DNA from: an uncultured Verrucomicrobiota bacterium | GTDB lineage: Bacteria; Verrucomicrobiota; Verrucomicrobiia; Methylacidiphilales; UBA1321 | DNA: 39,030 bases | Assembly: GCA_903863295.1 (NCBI GenBank) | Contig: CAIPBM010000054.1 | Location: 1-39,030, forward strand | Reading direction: 5' to 3' | Shown here: positions 1 to 8,850 of the stretch, one piece after another | Layout of the letters: each line of letters begins with the position of its first letter | How positions within the stretch are numbered: the stretch's first letter is position 1 | Notes under the pieces: generated by a model | The model's input: only the letters and a program-made list of their open reading frames with translations | Databases searched by the model: none | What the model was told of the DNA's origin: nothing | Program-made: the position numbers and the translations under genes

Positions 1-3000
1 TTGGACGTTTCGTAGATCACAAATCCGACGATAACCCAAATGCGGGTGCCATCCTTGCGGAGGTACTGTTTTTCATAAGGACCACTGAAACCCGCTTCCC
101 GTGCCCGCTTGATCGCCTGATGATCAAGGGCAAGAAATTCAGGGGGAGTGATGGTGTCCCAGCGGATTTGATTGGAGATCAACTCCTCCCTTGAATACCC
201 GATGATGCGTAGATACTCGTCGTTAGCCTCGTAAATGCGCCCGTCGAGATCGCCGACAAGATTGCCGATAATGTTTGATTCAAAATAGAGGCGAAACTTG
301 AATTCCGACGCATGGAGGGCTTCCTCAGATTTTTTGCGCTCGGTGATGTCGTGAAAAAAAGTGGAGACGCCGCCTTCCGCCACGGGGTAGTGGCGCACGC
401 TAAACCACCTTTGCCAGGGGAGATAAAGACTCTCCGCTTCGGTCGGTACGCGTTCGATCAGGGATCGTTTCAAGGTCTTCCCCACCTCCAGCGTTAGTAA
501 TTCCGGAAAAACCTCAAAGCACTCGCGTCCGATGAGTGCATCGGGATCTAGGCCTTGGGCGGAGAGGGTACGGCGGGCGCTGGCATTGAAATAAGTGAAG
601 CGTCCCTGGGCGTCCACAACCTGCAAGCCATCGGTGATACTTTCCAGTGTGGCGCGGACTTTTTCTTCGCTTTTCTCACGCTCAATCAAGGCCAGACGCA
701 GCTTCTCTTCCCGGTCTAGGATCGCTTCCTCGGCTTCCTTACGGATTTGCGCCAGTTTCAGGTTAGTGGCGACTCGTGCGATGAGTTCGCGAGCGCTGAA
801 CGGCTTGGTGAGATAATCATCAGCCCCTGCTTCGACACCTTCCACCCGGGCCTCTTCCCCGGCCCGGGCGGAGAGAAGGATGATGGGAATGCTTTTCAGA
901 AGAGCGTCGTTGCGTAGTTCCCGCAGCAAACCGAGACCATCCAGCCGGGGCATCATCACATCGCTGAGAACGAGAGAGGGGGGGTGAGCGCGGGCAGCTT
1001 CAAGTGCGGATTGGCCATCCCCCACGGCAGTTACTTGAAAGCCATGGTCGGTCAATAACCGCTGAATGTAGCCGCGCATATCGCTATTATCATCGGCCAG
1101 GAGGATGCGTGCCGTGGAGTGATCCCGAGTGCTGCGACCAGAGCCACTCGCCACCAAGGAGACTGATTCCGGCAGGCTATTGGGATCCGGCAACCAACGT
1201 AAAGCCTCCTCCACAAACAGGCGCGCTCCCGTAAGCGAGGAGCCTGACGATTTGGAATTGATGATGCGTTCTCTTGGCAAATGTGCGCTTCCCAGGGGAA
1301 TCCAGATCAAGAACGTGGTTCCTTGCCCTTCCGTGCTCTGGACGCTCGCGCTCCCTCCATGCAGTCGCGCTAATTCCTGCACCAGGGCCAGTCCGATTCC
1401 CGTCCCTTCATGGGAACGGGCCCACGAATTCCGTATGCGATGAAAGCGTTCAAAAACCCGGGGCAATTCAACTTCCGGAATGCCAACGCCCGAATCCCGT
1501 ACCGACAGGCAAATACCTTTCATACCTTCACGATCTGCCTGCTCCAGTTTGATTTCGATGGTGCCTTGTCGGGTGAACTTGAGCGAATTGCTCATCAGGT
1601 TGAACACGATCTTTTCCCACATCGTCCGGTCGACATAAACGGCTTCAGGCAACTCCGGGCAATCGACGATCAGGTTCAACCCCGCCTTTTCCACCGCGGA
1701 ACGGAAAACACTGGCCAATTCCGAGGTGAAGACGGCGAGATCAGTCGGTTCAAAGGACGCATCAACCCGGCCTGCTTCAATGCGCGAAAAATCCAGAAGG
1801 GTATTGACCAGTTTTAACAGGCGAAGACTGTTCCGGTGAACAAGCTCTAGCCGCTCATTGGGAGCCGGACTTTCCCGCATTTCGTCCTCCAGCGGTCCGA
1901 GCATCAGGGTGAGCGGGGTTCGCAATTCATGGCTGACGTTGCTAAAGAACGTCGTCTTGGCCCGGTCCAGCTTGGCCAGCATATCGGCGCGTCTTTTCTC
2001 TTCCTCAGCAGCGCTGGCATTTTGGATGGCCGTGGCAATGTGCCCGGCGACCAGCTCGTAAAACGTTCGATATTCAGCGTCGAGCTTCCGGGTCGGGTTA
2101 ACCCCTGCCACCATGATTCCAAAGGGGCGCTCCTGCCCCCGCGAGATCAGCGGCATGACGATGGCCTCGGTGACCGGCTGATCTGCCGCACCCCGGGGAA
2201 AGCCGTCGGATCTCTGGAGCGGGACAACCTGGGATTTTGAGGTGATGGCGACATCCGAAAGAGGCCAAAATCTCTCCTCCTCCGCATAGAGGCTCAACTC
2301 GACAATTTCAGGACAGATCCGTGGATTTCCTCTCGAGAGGGCGATGGCTTGCTCTAGAACTGCGGAACTCTCTTCCCGGTCAATCAAATAGAGAAGTGCG
2401 AAGGGGACGTCGTCCAAATTTTTCGCCAGGATGGACGCTGCCGAGGCGCACGCACCACGGGTCGATTTTTCCACCAGGGATTCTGCGGCGAGCTCAGATA
2501 GAGTCCGCAATCGCCGCGTACTGAGAAGTTTCGCCGTCACCTCTGCGGATGGGCAGAAAAGTCCCCCGACATTGCCCAACTCATCGCGAATGGGGCTGTA
2601 CGAAAAGGAGTAGAATGTCTCCTCAAGGAAATCTCCGCGATTCATGAACAGGCGGACATCGTTGACAAACGAAGCCTCGCCGCGCAGGAAGACCTTATCC
2701 GCCAAGGGCCCGCAGATATCCCAGATCTCTTTCCATACATCTGCTGCAGGCTTTCCCAAGGCCTTGGGGTGTTTCGCCAGGCTCAACACCTGGATGTAAG
2801 CATCATTATAAAGGAAGGTCACCTCAGGTCCCCAGCCCACCCACATTGGATGCTGCGAATTCAACATGAGGCCTGTCGAAGTCTTGAGACTTTGAGGCCA
2901 GGCATTGATCGGCCCCAGCGGTGTTTTCGACCAGTCGAACGTGCGGATACGCTCCCCCATCTCCCCTCCACCGAGGAGAAATTTGAGTTCGTTAAGATCC

Positions 3001-3017
3001 GTGACGGGGGATGACAT
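1..3017 (-). CDS. Hybrid sensor histidine kinase/response regulator (partial, C-terminus outside window)
   Basis: About 1005 residues are visible, reading from ATG at 3017 off the left edge. Residues ~1-150 are PAS-like, with the TPLGP..WPQSL signature of many multi-sensor kinases. Residues ~176-345 look like a GAF domain. HisKA follows, with the H-box SHELRTPLT and phospho-acceptor His363. The HATPase_c domain shows an N-box near 472, DSGVGIPE, and GTGIGLALV near 539. A receiver domain runs ~638-755, with acceptor Asp686 in SDVMMPRLDG and the conserved Lys near 737. A short coiled coil and two PAS domains (~790-890 and ~906 onward) complete what is seen. No membrane segment is visible, so it is probably a cytosolic sensor. 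The reading frame was checked between the start, His363 and Asp686. Signal and output are unknown. Three single-domain receivers nearby are plausible partners. Confidence 0.93.
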   Translation of the reverse strand, partial: MSSPVTDLNELKFLLGGGEMGERIRTFDWSKTPLGPINAWPQSLKTSTGLMLNSQHPMWVGWGPEVTFLYNDAYIQVLSLAKHPKALGKPAADVWKEIWDICGPLADKVFLRGEASFVNDVRLFMNRGDFLEETFYSFSYSPIRDELGNVGGLFCPSAEVTAKLLSTRRLRTLSELAAESLVEKSTRGACASAASILAKNLDDVPFALLYLIDREESSAVLEQAIALSRGNPRICPEIVELSLYAEEERFWPLSDVAITSKSQVVPLQRSDGFPRGAADQPVTEAIVMPLISRGQERPFGIMVAGVNPTRKLDAEYRTFYELVAGHIATAIQNASAAEEEKRRADMLAKLDRAKTTFFSNVSHELRTPLTLMLGPLEDEMRESPAPNERLELVHRNSLRLLKLVNTLLDFSRIEAGRVDASFEPTDLAVFTSELASVFRSAVEKAGLNLIVDCPELPEAVYVDRTMWEKIVFNLMSNSLKFTRQGTIEIKLEQADREGMKGICLSVRDSGVGIPEVELPRVFERFHRIRNSWARSHEGTGIGLALVQELARLHGGSASVQSTEGQGTTFLIWIPLGSAHLPRERIINSKSSGSSLTGARLFVEEALRWLPDPNSLPESVSLVASGSGRSTRDHSTARILLADDNSDMRGYIQRLLTDHGFQVTAVGDGQSALEAARAHPPSLVLSDVMMPRLDGLGLLRELRNDALLKSIPIILLSARAGEEARVEGVEAGADDYLTKPFSARELIARVATNLKLAQIRKEAEEAILDREEKLRLALIEREKSEEKVRATLESITDGLQVVDAQGRFTYFNASARRTLSAQGLDPDALIGRECFEVFPELLTLEVGKTLKRSLIERVPTEAESLYLPWQRWFSVRHYPVAEGGVSTFFHDITERKKSEEALHASEFKFRLYFESNIIGNLVGDLDGRIYEANDEYLRIIGYSREELISNQIRWDTITPPEFLALDHQAIKRAREAGFSGPYEKQYLRKDGTRIWVIVGFVIYETS

Positions 3018-3095
3018 TAAAAATCTTCAGGGAGTTAGTTGTGAATCAGGTTAGCACAACACCGGGAGGCGGTTGAGAAATTTCCCCAATCTGTT

Positions 3096-4193
3096 TCATG
3101 CCGTGGAATGAGGATCGCTACCCGCGATGACTTCGGAAATGAAGTAGAGTTTATCGATGACAGCCTGGGAGAGAACAAAAGGATAAAGATCGCGGTGTCC
3201 CATACTGCGGTTGATGGAATTGAGTGCCACGGTCAACTCAGTCCATTTCTCCAAGACTTCATCGAACGGTCTGGCCTTCAGCGAAGATTTCCCCTCGTCA
3301 CCATCCCCCGTTGGATCAATCCGGATGCGCTTGCCGACCAGATCGAAATCCGCCGCTACTTCCAAGGTATCATGAATATGGAGAAAATGGGCCCAGCTTT
3401 CGGCCCAGTCTTCCCACGGATGCATCGTCGCGTAGGCGCTGATATAACTCTCCTGCCAGTCGCTGGGGGCGCCCGAGGCGTAATATTTTTTCATGGCGTC
3501 TTCGTAGCTCTGCCTCTCATCGCCAAAGAGAGCCCGGTAGGGCTCAAGGAATTTGGTGTCGAGCACGAGACGGTCCCAATAATAATGGCCTGTTTCATGG
3601 CGAAAATGGCCGAGAAGAGTCCGGTAGGGCTCTTTCATGCCGAGCCTTGTCTTCTCCCGGAAACCATCATCGGCTTCCGCGATATTTAACGTGATCAAGC
3701 CGTGATCGTGTTCGGTGATAACATGATCGATGCTGCCATCAGGTTTATTGACGTCCGCCAGAAAGCGAAAACCCAGGCCTCCCTCAGGATCGTCAATCTT
3801 GTTGGCCAAAGGTAATTTCAGCCGGAGTGAACTATAGACGAGTCTCCTTTTGGCCGCTTCCGTCAGGGCCCAAAGCACTACGTTATGCGGGATGCTCTGG
3901 TCCGGGATGACGACATCCAACCGGCATGAGACGCAGAAGGTCTCATTGGTATTTTCGGCCGGGATCATCCAATTACAGACGTTAGCCTGGCTATAGTTTT
4001 GGCACTTTTTGTAGAGACGGTTTTTGGCCTGCGCCACGGTGGGGGAAAACAGCCCCTCCTCTGCGGGTTCCAGGCTACTGGCACAAATAAGATCGGGTAA
4101 GAAACCGATTTCGCGTTTGCAGTGGACGCAAGTTATGTTTTCGAAGTAGAGAAGTTGCCCGCACGCGCATGTATACGTTTTCATAAATTTCAA
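3096..4193 (-). CDS. Zinc-ribbon domain putative zinc-binding metallopeptidase
   Basis: This 365-residue protein opens with a zinc ribbon (CACG...CVHC, residues ~9-26). A second cysteine group follows (CNWMIPAENTNETFCVSC). The core carries RHETGHYYWD near residues 197-206, an HExxH-type zincin motif. This architecture matches the family annotated as putative zinc-binding metallopeptidase (PF15887-like) with an N-terminal zinc ribbon. The substrate is unknown, and the lack of a signal peptide suggests a cytosolic location. It lies 49 bp downstream of the DUF1328 gene on the same strand, so it may be the last gene of the DUF883-receiver-DUF1328 unit. The start could be Met1 or Met4. Confidence 0.85.
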   Translation of the reverse strand: MKFMKTYTCACGQLLYFENITCVHCKREIGFLPDLICASSLEPAEEGLFSPTVAQAKNRLYKKCQNYSQANVCNWMIPAENTNETFCVSCRLDVVIPDQSIPHNVVLWALTEAAKRRLVYSSLRLKLPLANKIDDPEGGLGFRFLADVNKPDGSIDHVITEHDHGLITLNIAEADDGFREKTRLGMKEPYRTLLGHFRHETGHYYWDRLVLDTKFLEPYRALFGDERQSYEDAMKKYYASGAPSDWQESYISAYATMHPWEDWAESWAHFLHIHDTLEVAADFDLVGKRIRIDPTGDGDEGKSSLKARPFDEVLEKWTELTVALNSINRSMGHRDLYPFVLSQAVIDKLYFISEVIAGSDPHSTA

Positions 4194-4242
4194 TCACCTT
4201 TCATTCCTTGTAAGACCAACACCGAATGCCTTTTTGAAATAA

Positions 4243-4395
4243 CTAGAGTCGTTGCGCCAAGGTAAGCGCCAACAGGACCAGAAAAATGAGAAGCAGTGCT
4301 TTGGCAAGGCTTGCGGCCAGCCCCACCAGTCCCAAGAAACCAAACAGACCCGCTAGCGTCGCGAGAACACAAAAGAGTACGGATTTCTCGATCAT
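4243..4395 (-). CDS. DUF1328/UPF0391 small membrane protein
   Basis: A 50-residue, very hydrophobic protein with two predicted membrane segments. Its core AGLFGFLGLVGLAASLAK, followed by LLLIFLVLLALTL, follows the pattern of the DUF1328 (UPF0391) family, whose members are about 50-60 residues long. Function is unknown; relatives are often near envelope-stress genes. Its ATG overlaps the stop codon of the upstream receiver gene (ATGA), which suggests translational coupling. The reading frame is easily missed because of its length. Confidence 0.82.
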   Translation of the reverse strand: MIEKSVLFCVLATLAGLFGFLGLVGLAASLAKALLLIFLVLLALTLAQRL

Positions 4396-4808
4396 GGCTC
4401 CATTCCCCGGCCGCTTTTTTCGGGAAACAAATGAGCGACGGTTTTGATAAACGTGGAGAGCCCGATGGGCTTCTCTAAAAAGGCGGTGACGCCCAACTGA
4501 TGGCAGACTGTCGCGTCGTTCGGGTTACACGATCCGGTCATGATGATCACCGGGATGTTCTTAAGCGTAGGTTCAGCTCGAACCACGGTGAGAAGTTCGA
4601 TGCCGCTCATGCCGGGCAACCGGATATCGACGAAACAAGCCAGGGGTGGACTCGTCTGTTCTCGAAGAAACTGGAGGGCCTCCTCCCCCGTGGTTATCAC
4701 GGTGACGAGCTCCTCAATTTGTGCCGACGCGATTTGACGCGTCAGCAGATAGCTGTCGTTCTCATCGTCTTCCACGATGAGAATCTGGGTTGATGGCGAG
4801 GAGGTCAT
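4392..4808 (-). CDS. Single-domain response regulator (CheY/Rcp1-like receiver)
   Basis: This 138-residue protein is a receiver domain alone, with no output domain. It has the acidic pocket EDDEND (13-18), acceptor Asp61 in FVDIRLPG, Thr91 in IMTGS and Lys113 in FLEKPI. The spacing and the VEDDENDxxLLTRQ start resemble the Rcp1-type receivers that partner with phytochrome-like or hybrid kinases. It is likely a phosphotransfer relay or a protein-protein switch. It lies between DUF883 (33 bp upstream) and DUF1328 (4-bp overlap), so the three genes form one unit, apparently read from the sigma-54-type site at 5171-5186. Two paralogues lie at 10.1 and 11.0 kb. Confidence 0.92.
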   Translation of the reverse strand: MTSSPSTQILIVEDDENDSYLLTRQIASAQIEELVTVITTGEEALQFLREQTSPPLACFVDIRLPGMSGIELLTVVRAEPTLKNIPVIIMTGSCNPNDATVCHQLGVTAFLEKPIGLSTFIKTVAHLFPEKSGRGMEP

Positions 4809-4841
4809 GGAGCGGAGCCCGTCAAATGAGTCCGAGGGGAC

Positions 4842-5156
4842 TTAATTGGAGCGACGGCTGAGGCCGAAAAGAAATCCGGCGGCCAGGGCAACCCCGATGC
4901 AGGCGAGGGGACGTTCGGTCGCGTATTCCCGGAAGGAGCCAACAACGTCGCTTAATTTAGATTTGGCTTCATTGATCTGATCCTGGCTTTCTTCCTGGAA
5001 ATGCCCTGCGAGGTCCTTTAACTGACCTTTGGCTTTTGAGGCATGCTGGGACGCTGTACTGGCCAGATCGCGGGCTGCGTCGGCACCGGTTTCCTTGAGT
5101 TGCGAGAGCGTTTCGCGGGTGGCTGGAAATGCTGAAGATGTGGGTTCATTAGTCAT
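4842..5156 (-). CDS. DUF883 (ElaB/YqjD-like) membrane-anchored stress protein
   Basis: A 104-residue protein with a long Ala/Lys/Gln-rich amphipathic helix (residues ~15-80). It ends in a single C-terminal membrane segment (CIGVALAAGFLFGLS) and a basic tail (RRSN), the layout of the DUF883/ElaB/YqjD family. In Escherichia coli these proteins are inner-membrane, stationary-phase and ribosome-associated. It is the first gene of a unit with a receiver and DUF1328. A sigma-54-like site lies so close that the predicted transcript would begin about 4 nt before the ATG. Confidence 0.8.
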   Translation of the reverse strand: MTNEPTSSAFPATRETLSQLKETGADAARDLASTASQHASKAKGQLKDLAGHFQEESQDQINEAKSKLSDVVGSFREYATERPLACIGVALAAGFLFGLSRRSN

Positions 5157-5170
5157 AGTGAATCCCGAGT

Positions 5171-5186
5171 TGCAACCAGAATGCCA
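5171..5186 (-). promoter_or_regulatory. Sigma-54 -24/-12 promoter upstream of the DUF883 unit
   Basis: On the minus strand the site reads TGGCATTCTGGTTGCA. GG and GC are separated by exactly 10 bp, matching the RpoN consensus TGGCAC-N5-TTGCA closely. The GC dinucleotide lies about 16 bp upstream of the DUF883 start codon, so the leader would be very short. Confidence 0.7.
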
Positions 5187-5317
5187 ACCTCATCGAGAAA
5201 CTTATCTTGCTCTCAACACGAAGCTTGCATGATTAAGCAAGCATTGGCCTGGATTGATTTTCGGGCAAAATGCAATTAACCATTTTAGATTCCTCGCAAT
5301 TTGGCTGGAGCCGCTCA

Positions 5318-5863
5318 TTAAAGCATCCCAAGACTTTGAAGCTTGGCCCAGTCTTCCGCCCTGAAAAGCTTACGGGCCTGATTGGCCTGATCATTGGAGC
5401 ACCAAGGCGCCCACCACGTTACCTTCACAAATTTCGGGCCGCGATTGGCGAATTGTTGAGCCGATTGTCTGGTAGGGAAAAAGAGGTCGATGACCAAGGC
5501 ATTCTTTTCCTCTGCCGTGTGCCCGGACTGGTGAGCGGCTCGGCGCGTTATAACGGCTTTGCCCGTATCGACCGCAAGGAATGTTCCGACATCCGGAATG
5601 GTAACGACGCTGCCAAAGGGGATAACCTTGGGATCCACCGCACAATGGCCCGATCGTAGAGGCACTCCCGTGGAGCTCTGTCCATTGGAGGTCCAGTGGT
5701 CTCCCTCACTTTTCCAATAAACGGTCAGGCAGGCCAAAGCTGTTCCTGAATCGCGGGATGATGGGGGTGGTGAACCTGGCTCAGGTTTCGAGTCCGCAAG
5801 AAGATCGCCATGGCTGATTATAAAAAAGATAAGAAAAAGCAATTTTACATGCGACCAAGTCAT
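5318..5863 (-). CDS. Secreted 3D-domain protein (RlpA/MltA-like fold)
   Basis: This 181-residue protein starts with an N-terminal hydrophobic export signal (residues ~7-24), then a Pro/Ser-rich linker. A 3D domain follows, named after three conserved aspartates. Visible motifs are AVDPKVIPFGSVVTIP, then FLAVDTGKAV, then ALVIDLFF, which provide the three Asp residues in the expected order. This double-psi barrel is found in peptidoglycan-acting or peptidoglycan-associated proteins, so a cell-wall role is inferred. The C-terminal ~45 residues do not match a domain I recognise. A sigma-54-like site lies directly upstream. Confidence 0.8.
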   Translation of the reverse strand: MTWSHVKLLFLIFFIISHGDLLADSKPEPGSPPPSSRDSGTALACLTVYWKSEGDHWTSNGQSSTGVPLRSGHCAVDPKVIPFGSVVTIPDVGTFLAVDTGKAVITRRAAHQSGHTAEEKNALVIDLFFPTRQSAQQFANRGPKFVKVTWWAPWCSNDQANQARKLFRAEDWAKLQSLGML

Positions 5864-5875
5864 GACTGCTTAATT

Positions 5876-5891
5876 TGCATACGACATGCCA
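5876..5891 (-). promoter_or_regulatory. Sigma-54 -24/-12 promoter upstream of the 3D-domain gene
   Basis: The minus strand reads TGGCATGTCGTATGCA, with correct 10-bp spacing between GG and GC. The predicted transcription start falls about 2 nt before the ATG at 5863. That implies a nearly leaderless mRNA or a start codon further in. Confidence 0.65.
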
Positions 5892-6021
5892 GAACGGATT
5901 ATGAGATAAGCCCTTCAATCCGTTTATGTTAAAAAAAACGTCATAAGATCTGTGTCTGCAAATTGCATCTCGCATTACGCTCTGGATAACAAAATGCAGT
6001 CCGATCAATTCGTGGGAGCGA

Positions 6022-7284
6022 TTAAAGAAACATCGCGATGGCAGCGCCGAACATCCCGAGCGTCGTGATGGAAACGACCACACGGGCTAAGATCGAGCTG
6101 GGCTGATTTTGCATGACGGCAGCGTCGCTTGCGACCCAAAGAATGCCCAGGAGCAAGAAAGGCGCTAAAATTCCATTGATGACTGCGGTTAGAAAAAGCG
6201 CATCGGTCGGTTTGATGCTGGTGAAGGAAAGGGCAATCCCGATAAGAATCGAGCAGGTGAGAACGCCATAGAAAGCCTGGGCTCTTCGCAATTTCTGATC
6301 CAGCCCCTGGCGCCAACCAAACGTCTCCGAGAAGGCGTACGCCGAAGAGCCCGCCAGGGTCGGAATGGCGAGGAAGCCCACGCCGAGTAAACCGATGGAA
6401 TAAAGGAGGGCCGCAAAATTTCCCGCCAAGGGGCGCAAGGCTTGGATGGCATCCTTGGCCGATTCGATATGCGTAAGCCCGTTTTGATGCAGGGTCAGGG
6501 CGGTAGTCAAAATGATGAAATACATAATGATATTGGAGAAAAACGTCCCAATGCCCACATCCAGGGCGCGTTCTTTCAAGTCTGACTCCGGTGCTCCCCG
6601 CCTGCTTGCCTCGGTGAGATGGCCCTTGGATTTTTCCTCCTCGATTTCCTGGGAAGCCTGCCAGAAAAAGAGATAGGGGCTGATGGTTGTCCCTAAAATC
6701 GCCACCAGCGTGGTCCATTCGGCATGGCCCTTGGGCCAATGAGGCAGGAAGGTTGCTGCCAGCACATGGGACCAATTCGGGTGCACCATAAAGGCGGTGA
6801 CAACATAAGAGAAAAGCACGACGGCCAGCCATTTCAGGATCGAGGCGAGGGCCTGATAGGGGAACCGGATGGTGGCAAAAATAATCAGACATCCGAAAGC
6901 CACCAGAAATAGTCGTGAATTCAGGCCGGTCAGTAGCTGCGTCACTTCCGCCATTCCCGAGAGATCCGCGCTGATATTGATCGTATTCGCCACGAACAAT
7001 CCGAAGGCGGCCACGACGAGAAAAGAACGAGGTATTCGTTTTCTGAGCGCTTCCGCTAAACCGACGCCCGAGACCAGCCCAATCCGGGCGCACATCATCT
7101 GGACTGCGGTCATCAACGGCCACGTCAACATGGCCGTCCACAGAAGCGAGGTGCCCAATTGGGCACCAGCGATTGAATAGGTGACGATTCCCGACGGGTC
7201 ATCGTCTGCCGCTCCCGTGACCACTCCTGGGCCCAAAATGGAAAGGAAGCGCTTGAACCGTCCCTTGGGAGGAGGCGAGCTCAT
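6022..7284 (-). CDS. NRAMP-family divalent metal transporter (non-canonical)
   Basis: A 420-residue integral membrane protein with about 11 hydrophobic segments. The first segment carries ADDDPSGIVTYS, the counterpart of the NRAMP DPGN metal-binding loop. The sixth-helix region reads GTTISPYLFFWQASQE, where canonical manganese/iron NRAMPs have MPH; the methionine and histidine are missing. It therefore belongs to the wider NRAMP superfamily, but Mn2+ or Fe2+ as substrate cannot be assumed, and a harder cation such as Mg2+ is possible. It stands alone, with about 200 bp of non-coding DNA before the DUF4142 gene; no promoter or riboswitch was recognised. Confidence 0.88.
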   Translation of the reverse strand: MSSPPPKGRFKRFLSILGPGVVTGAADDDPSGIVTYSIAGAQLGTSLLWTAMLTWPLMTAVQMMCARIGLVSGVGLAEALRKRIPRSFLVVAAFGLFVANTINISADLSGMAEVTQLLTGLNSRLFLVAFGCLIIFATIRFPYQALASILKWLAVVLFSYVVTAFMVHPNWSHVLAATFLPHWPKGHAEWTTLVAILGTTISPYLFFWQASQEIEEEKSKGHLTEASRRGAPESDLKERALDVGIGTFFSNIIMYFIILTTALTLHQNGLTHIESAKDAIQALRPLAGNFAALLYSIGLLGVGFLAIPTLAGSSAYAFSETFGWRQGLDQKLRRAQAFYGVLTCSILIGIALSFTSIKPTDALFLTAVINGILAPFLLLGILWVASDAAVMQNQPSSILARVVVSITTLGMFGAAIAMFL

Positions 7285-7481
7285 CGTTCGAGGAGAACGG
7301 AAATAATCCCGGTCAAATCAAAGTTTGGTATCGCGCCGCTGCGCTCTGGAAGCTCACGGCCTTTCTTCCCCTGCTTTCTCTCCATTAACCTGCGAAGTTC
7401 TGACAGATGAACTAAGAAAACGGGTCTATTTTTCATAAGCTTCAGTTAGAGAAAGAGAGGAAGAAAGTAGGGCCGCGTCTC

Positions 7482-8252
7482 TTATTTCATTTTACTTTGG
7501 ATCGACTTGATATCGGAGAGATGCGTCTCAATCACCTGAAGCGTGTTCTCGGCAAAGGTCTTTAACTTGGGATCTTCTGCCTGAGTGGACTCTTCACGGA
7601 ACTCCGCGACGTCTTTTTCATGGTCCTTCACCATGGTATGGACATAGGCTTCATCGAACGCCGATCCCGAAAGATGCTGAAAACGATCCACGACGGCCTG
7701 ATGTTTCGGATCGAGCGAAGCGGGAACATCAACTCCCTTTTGCTCCGCAATCGCTTTTAGTTCAGAATTTGCCTTGGAGTGATCCATGACCATATGCGAG
7801 CCGAACTGTTTCACGTCGGCCGAGGAACCGTTCTGTTGTGCCAGCTTGCCGAGCTCGACTTCAGTCATGCCGCCCTGGGCCGCTTTTAGGATAAAATCTT
7901 TGTCTGAGAGATTGCCTGAAGAAGTAGGGTTCGATCCCTGGGCCTTATCTTGAGTGGTTGGATTCGGAGTCTTAGTTCCCGCCTTGTCCGCGGAATCAGT
8001 AGAGGCAGTCGAGGGATTTTTATCCAATGAATTCGTCGTATCTTTCGAGTTCGTTTTATCCAATGTTCCTGAGTCCGCGGGGGCGCCGGTGGATGCCTTG
8101 TTTTGATCCGCCGTGCTGTCGTTGAGCTTGCTGCTTTGAGTTCCATCCGGCGTTGTATTTTGGGTTTGTCCATAGGCCAACGGAGGGCAAGTCCAACTGA
8201 ATGCCATAAATCCCGTGGCGATCAACGTACGAAGTAGCGTGAGTGTTTTCAT
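7482..8252 (-). CDS. Exported DUF4142 (ferritin-like helical) protein
   Basis: This 256-residue protein has a signal peptide (residues 1-~29, ending around AYGQ). A low-complexity Thr/Ser/Lys/Asp-rich linker (~30-118) follows, then a C-terminal helical DUF4142 domain. The domain begins FILKAAQGGMTEVELGKLA and has HMVMDHSKAN and HTMVKDHEKDV segments. The DUF4142 fold resembles a ferritin-like bundle and is common in soil bacteria; its function is unresolved. The start is supported by AAGGA 4 nt upstream of ATG. A sigma-54-like promoter lies about 85 bp upstream. Confidence 0.88.
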   Translation of the reverse strand: MKTLTLLRTLIATGFMAFSWTCPPLAYGQTQNTTPDGTQSSKLNDSTADQNKASTGAPADSGTLDKTNSKDTTNSLDKNPSTASTDSADKAGTKTPNPTTQDKAQGSNPTSSGNLSDKDFILKAAQGGMTEVELGKLAQQNGSSADVKQFGSHMVMDHSKANSELKAIAEQKGVDVPASLDPKHQAVVDRFQHLSGSAFDEAYVHTMVKDHEKDVAEFREESTQAEDPKLKTFAENTLQVIETHLSDIKSIQSKMK

Positions 8253-8335
8253 GATTTCCTTATTTAGATGATTATAAAGTCTGCCCCGCTATCCGATCAT
8301 CGGAAGGCATGAGCAATTATTTCGTCGTGATGTTT

Positions 8336-8351
8336 TGCATGGATCATGCCA
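8336..8351 (-). promoter_or_regulatory. Sigma-54 -24/-12 promoter upstream of DUF4142
   Basis: The minus strand reads TGGCATGATCCATGCA with 10-bp GG-GC spacing, giving a 5' leader of about 73 nt before the ATG at 8252. It lies in the ~417-bp divergent gap between the DUF4142 gene and the DUF3309 gene, which otherwise holds only the opposite-strand site at 8623. Confidence 0.68.
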
Positions 8352-8622
8352 ACTCAAAATTTGAAAAATGAAGCTGTTTTTCAATTACTTATAGATCGAA
8401 TGCTTCAAGGCAAATAGGCTGTTTGCGGTTCGAGCAATTTCTTATCATGCAATGTGCCGCAGCAGCGTGGTAAACACCTTGTCCTGCTGCTGCTATCCTC
8501 CCGTTGGAGAAAGTTGCAGATCGCATTATCACCTGAGCGCTTTATTGCAAAGAGCCCGTATCGCGGAGCCAGGTATTTTAGTAAACGGCTTCAAACAGGG
8601 CATTTGCTTGTGAAGGATGATT

Positions 8623-8638
8623 TGGCACGGCTTTTGCA
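8623..8638 (+). promoter_or_regulatory. Sigma-54 -24/-12 promoter upstream of DUF3309
   Basis: The sequence TGGCACGGCTTTTGCA is a full match to the RpoN consensus (TGGCACG-N4-TTGCA). The predicted start is near 8649, giving a leader of about 21 nt that holds the AAAGGA ribosome-binding site of the small gene at 8670. Confidence 0.8.
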
Positions 8639-8669
8639 AATGCAGAAGCAATCTATAAAAGGAATATCT

Positions 8670-8831
8670 ATGCCTACTATATTATGGATCATTCTCGTCC
8701 TCCTCTTATTGGGAGCCTTGCCCATTTATCCCTATAGTGCCACGTGGGGCTATTATCCAAGTGGAGGGCTGACCTTTCTGATACTCCTTCTTGTGCTTCT
8801 CGCACTCTACCGTGGGAAGCCGCGAATTTAA
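8670..8831 (+). CDS. DUF3309 small membrane protein
   Basis: A 53-residue hydrophobic protein. The pattern ILLLLGALPIYPYSATWGYYPSGG (split here as ALPIYPYS and WGYYPSGG) matches DUF3309: two membrane helices separated by a Pro/Tyr/Gly-rich turn. Function is unknown. The ATG at 8670 is chosen because AAGGA lies 8 nt upstream and the family starts there; a longer in-frame extension from 8454 would run through the sigma-54 site. It is probably transcribed together with the DUF748 gene that begins 20 bp after its stop. Confidence 0.82.
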   Translation: MPTILWIILVLLLLGALPIYPYSATWGYYPSGGLTFLILLLVLLALYRGKPRI

Positions 8832-8850
8832 TTCTCTTCTTGACCGAGCA

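Noticed and set aside
4190..4372. 60-residue minus-strand frame overlapping DUF1328
   Set aside because: It is the out-of-frame shadow of the recognisable DUF1328 gene at 4243-4395 and has no family pattern.
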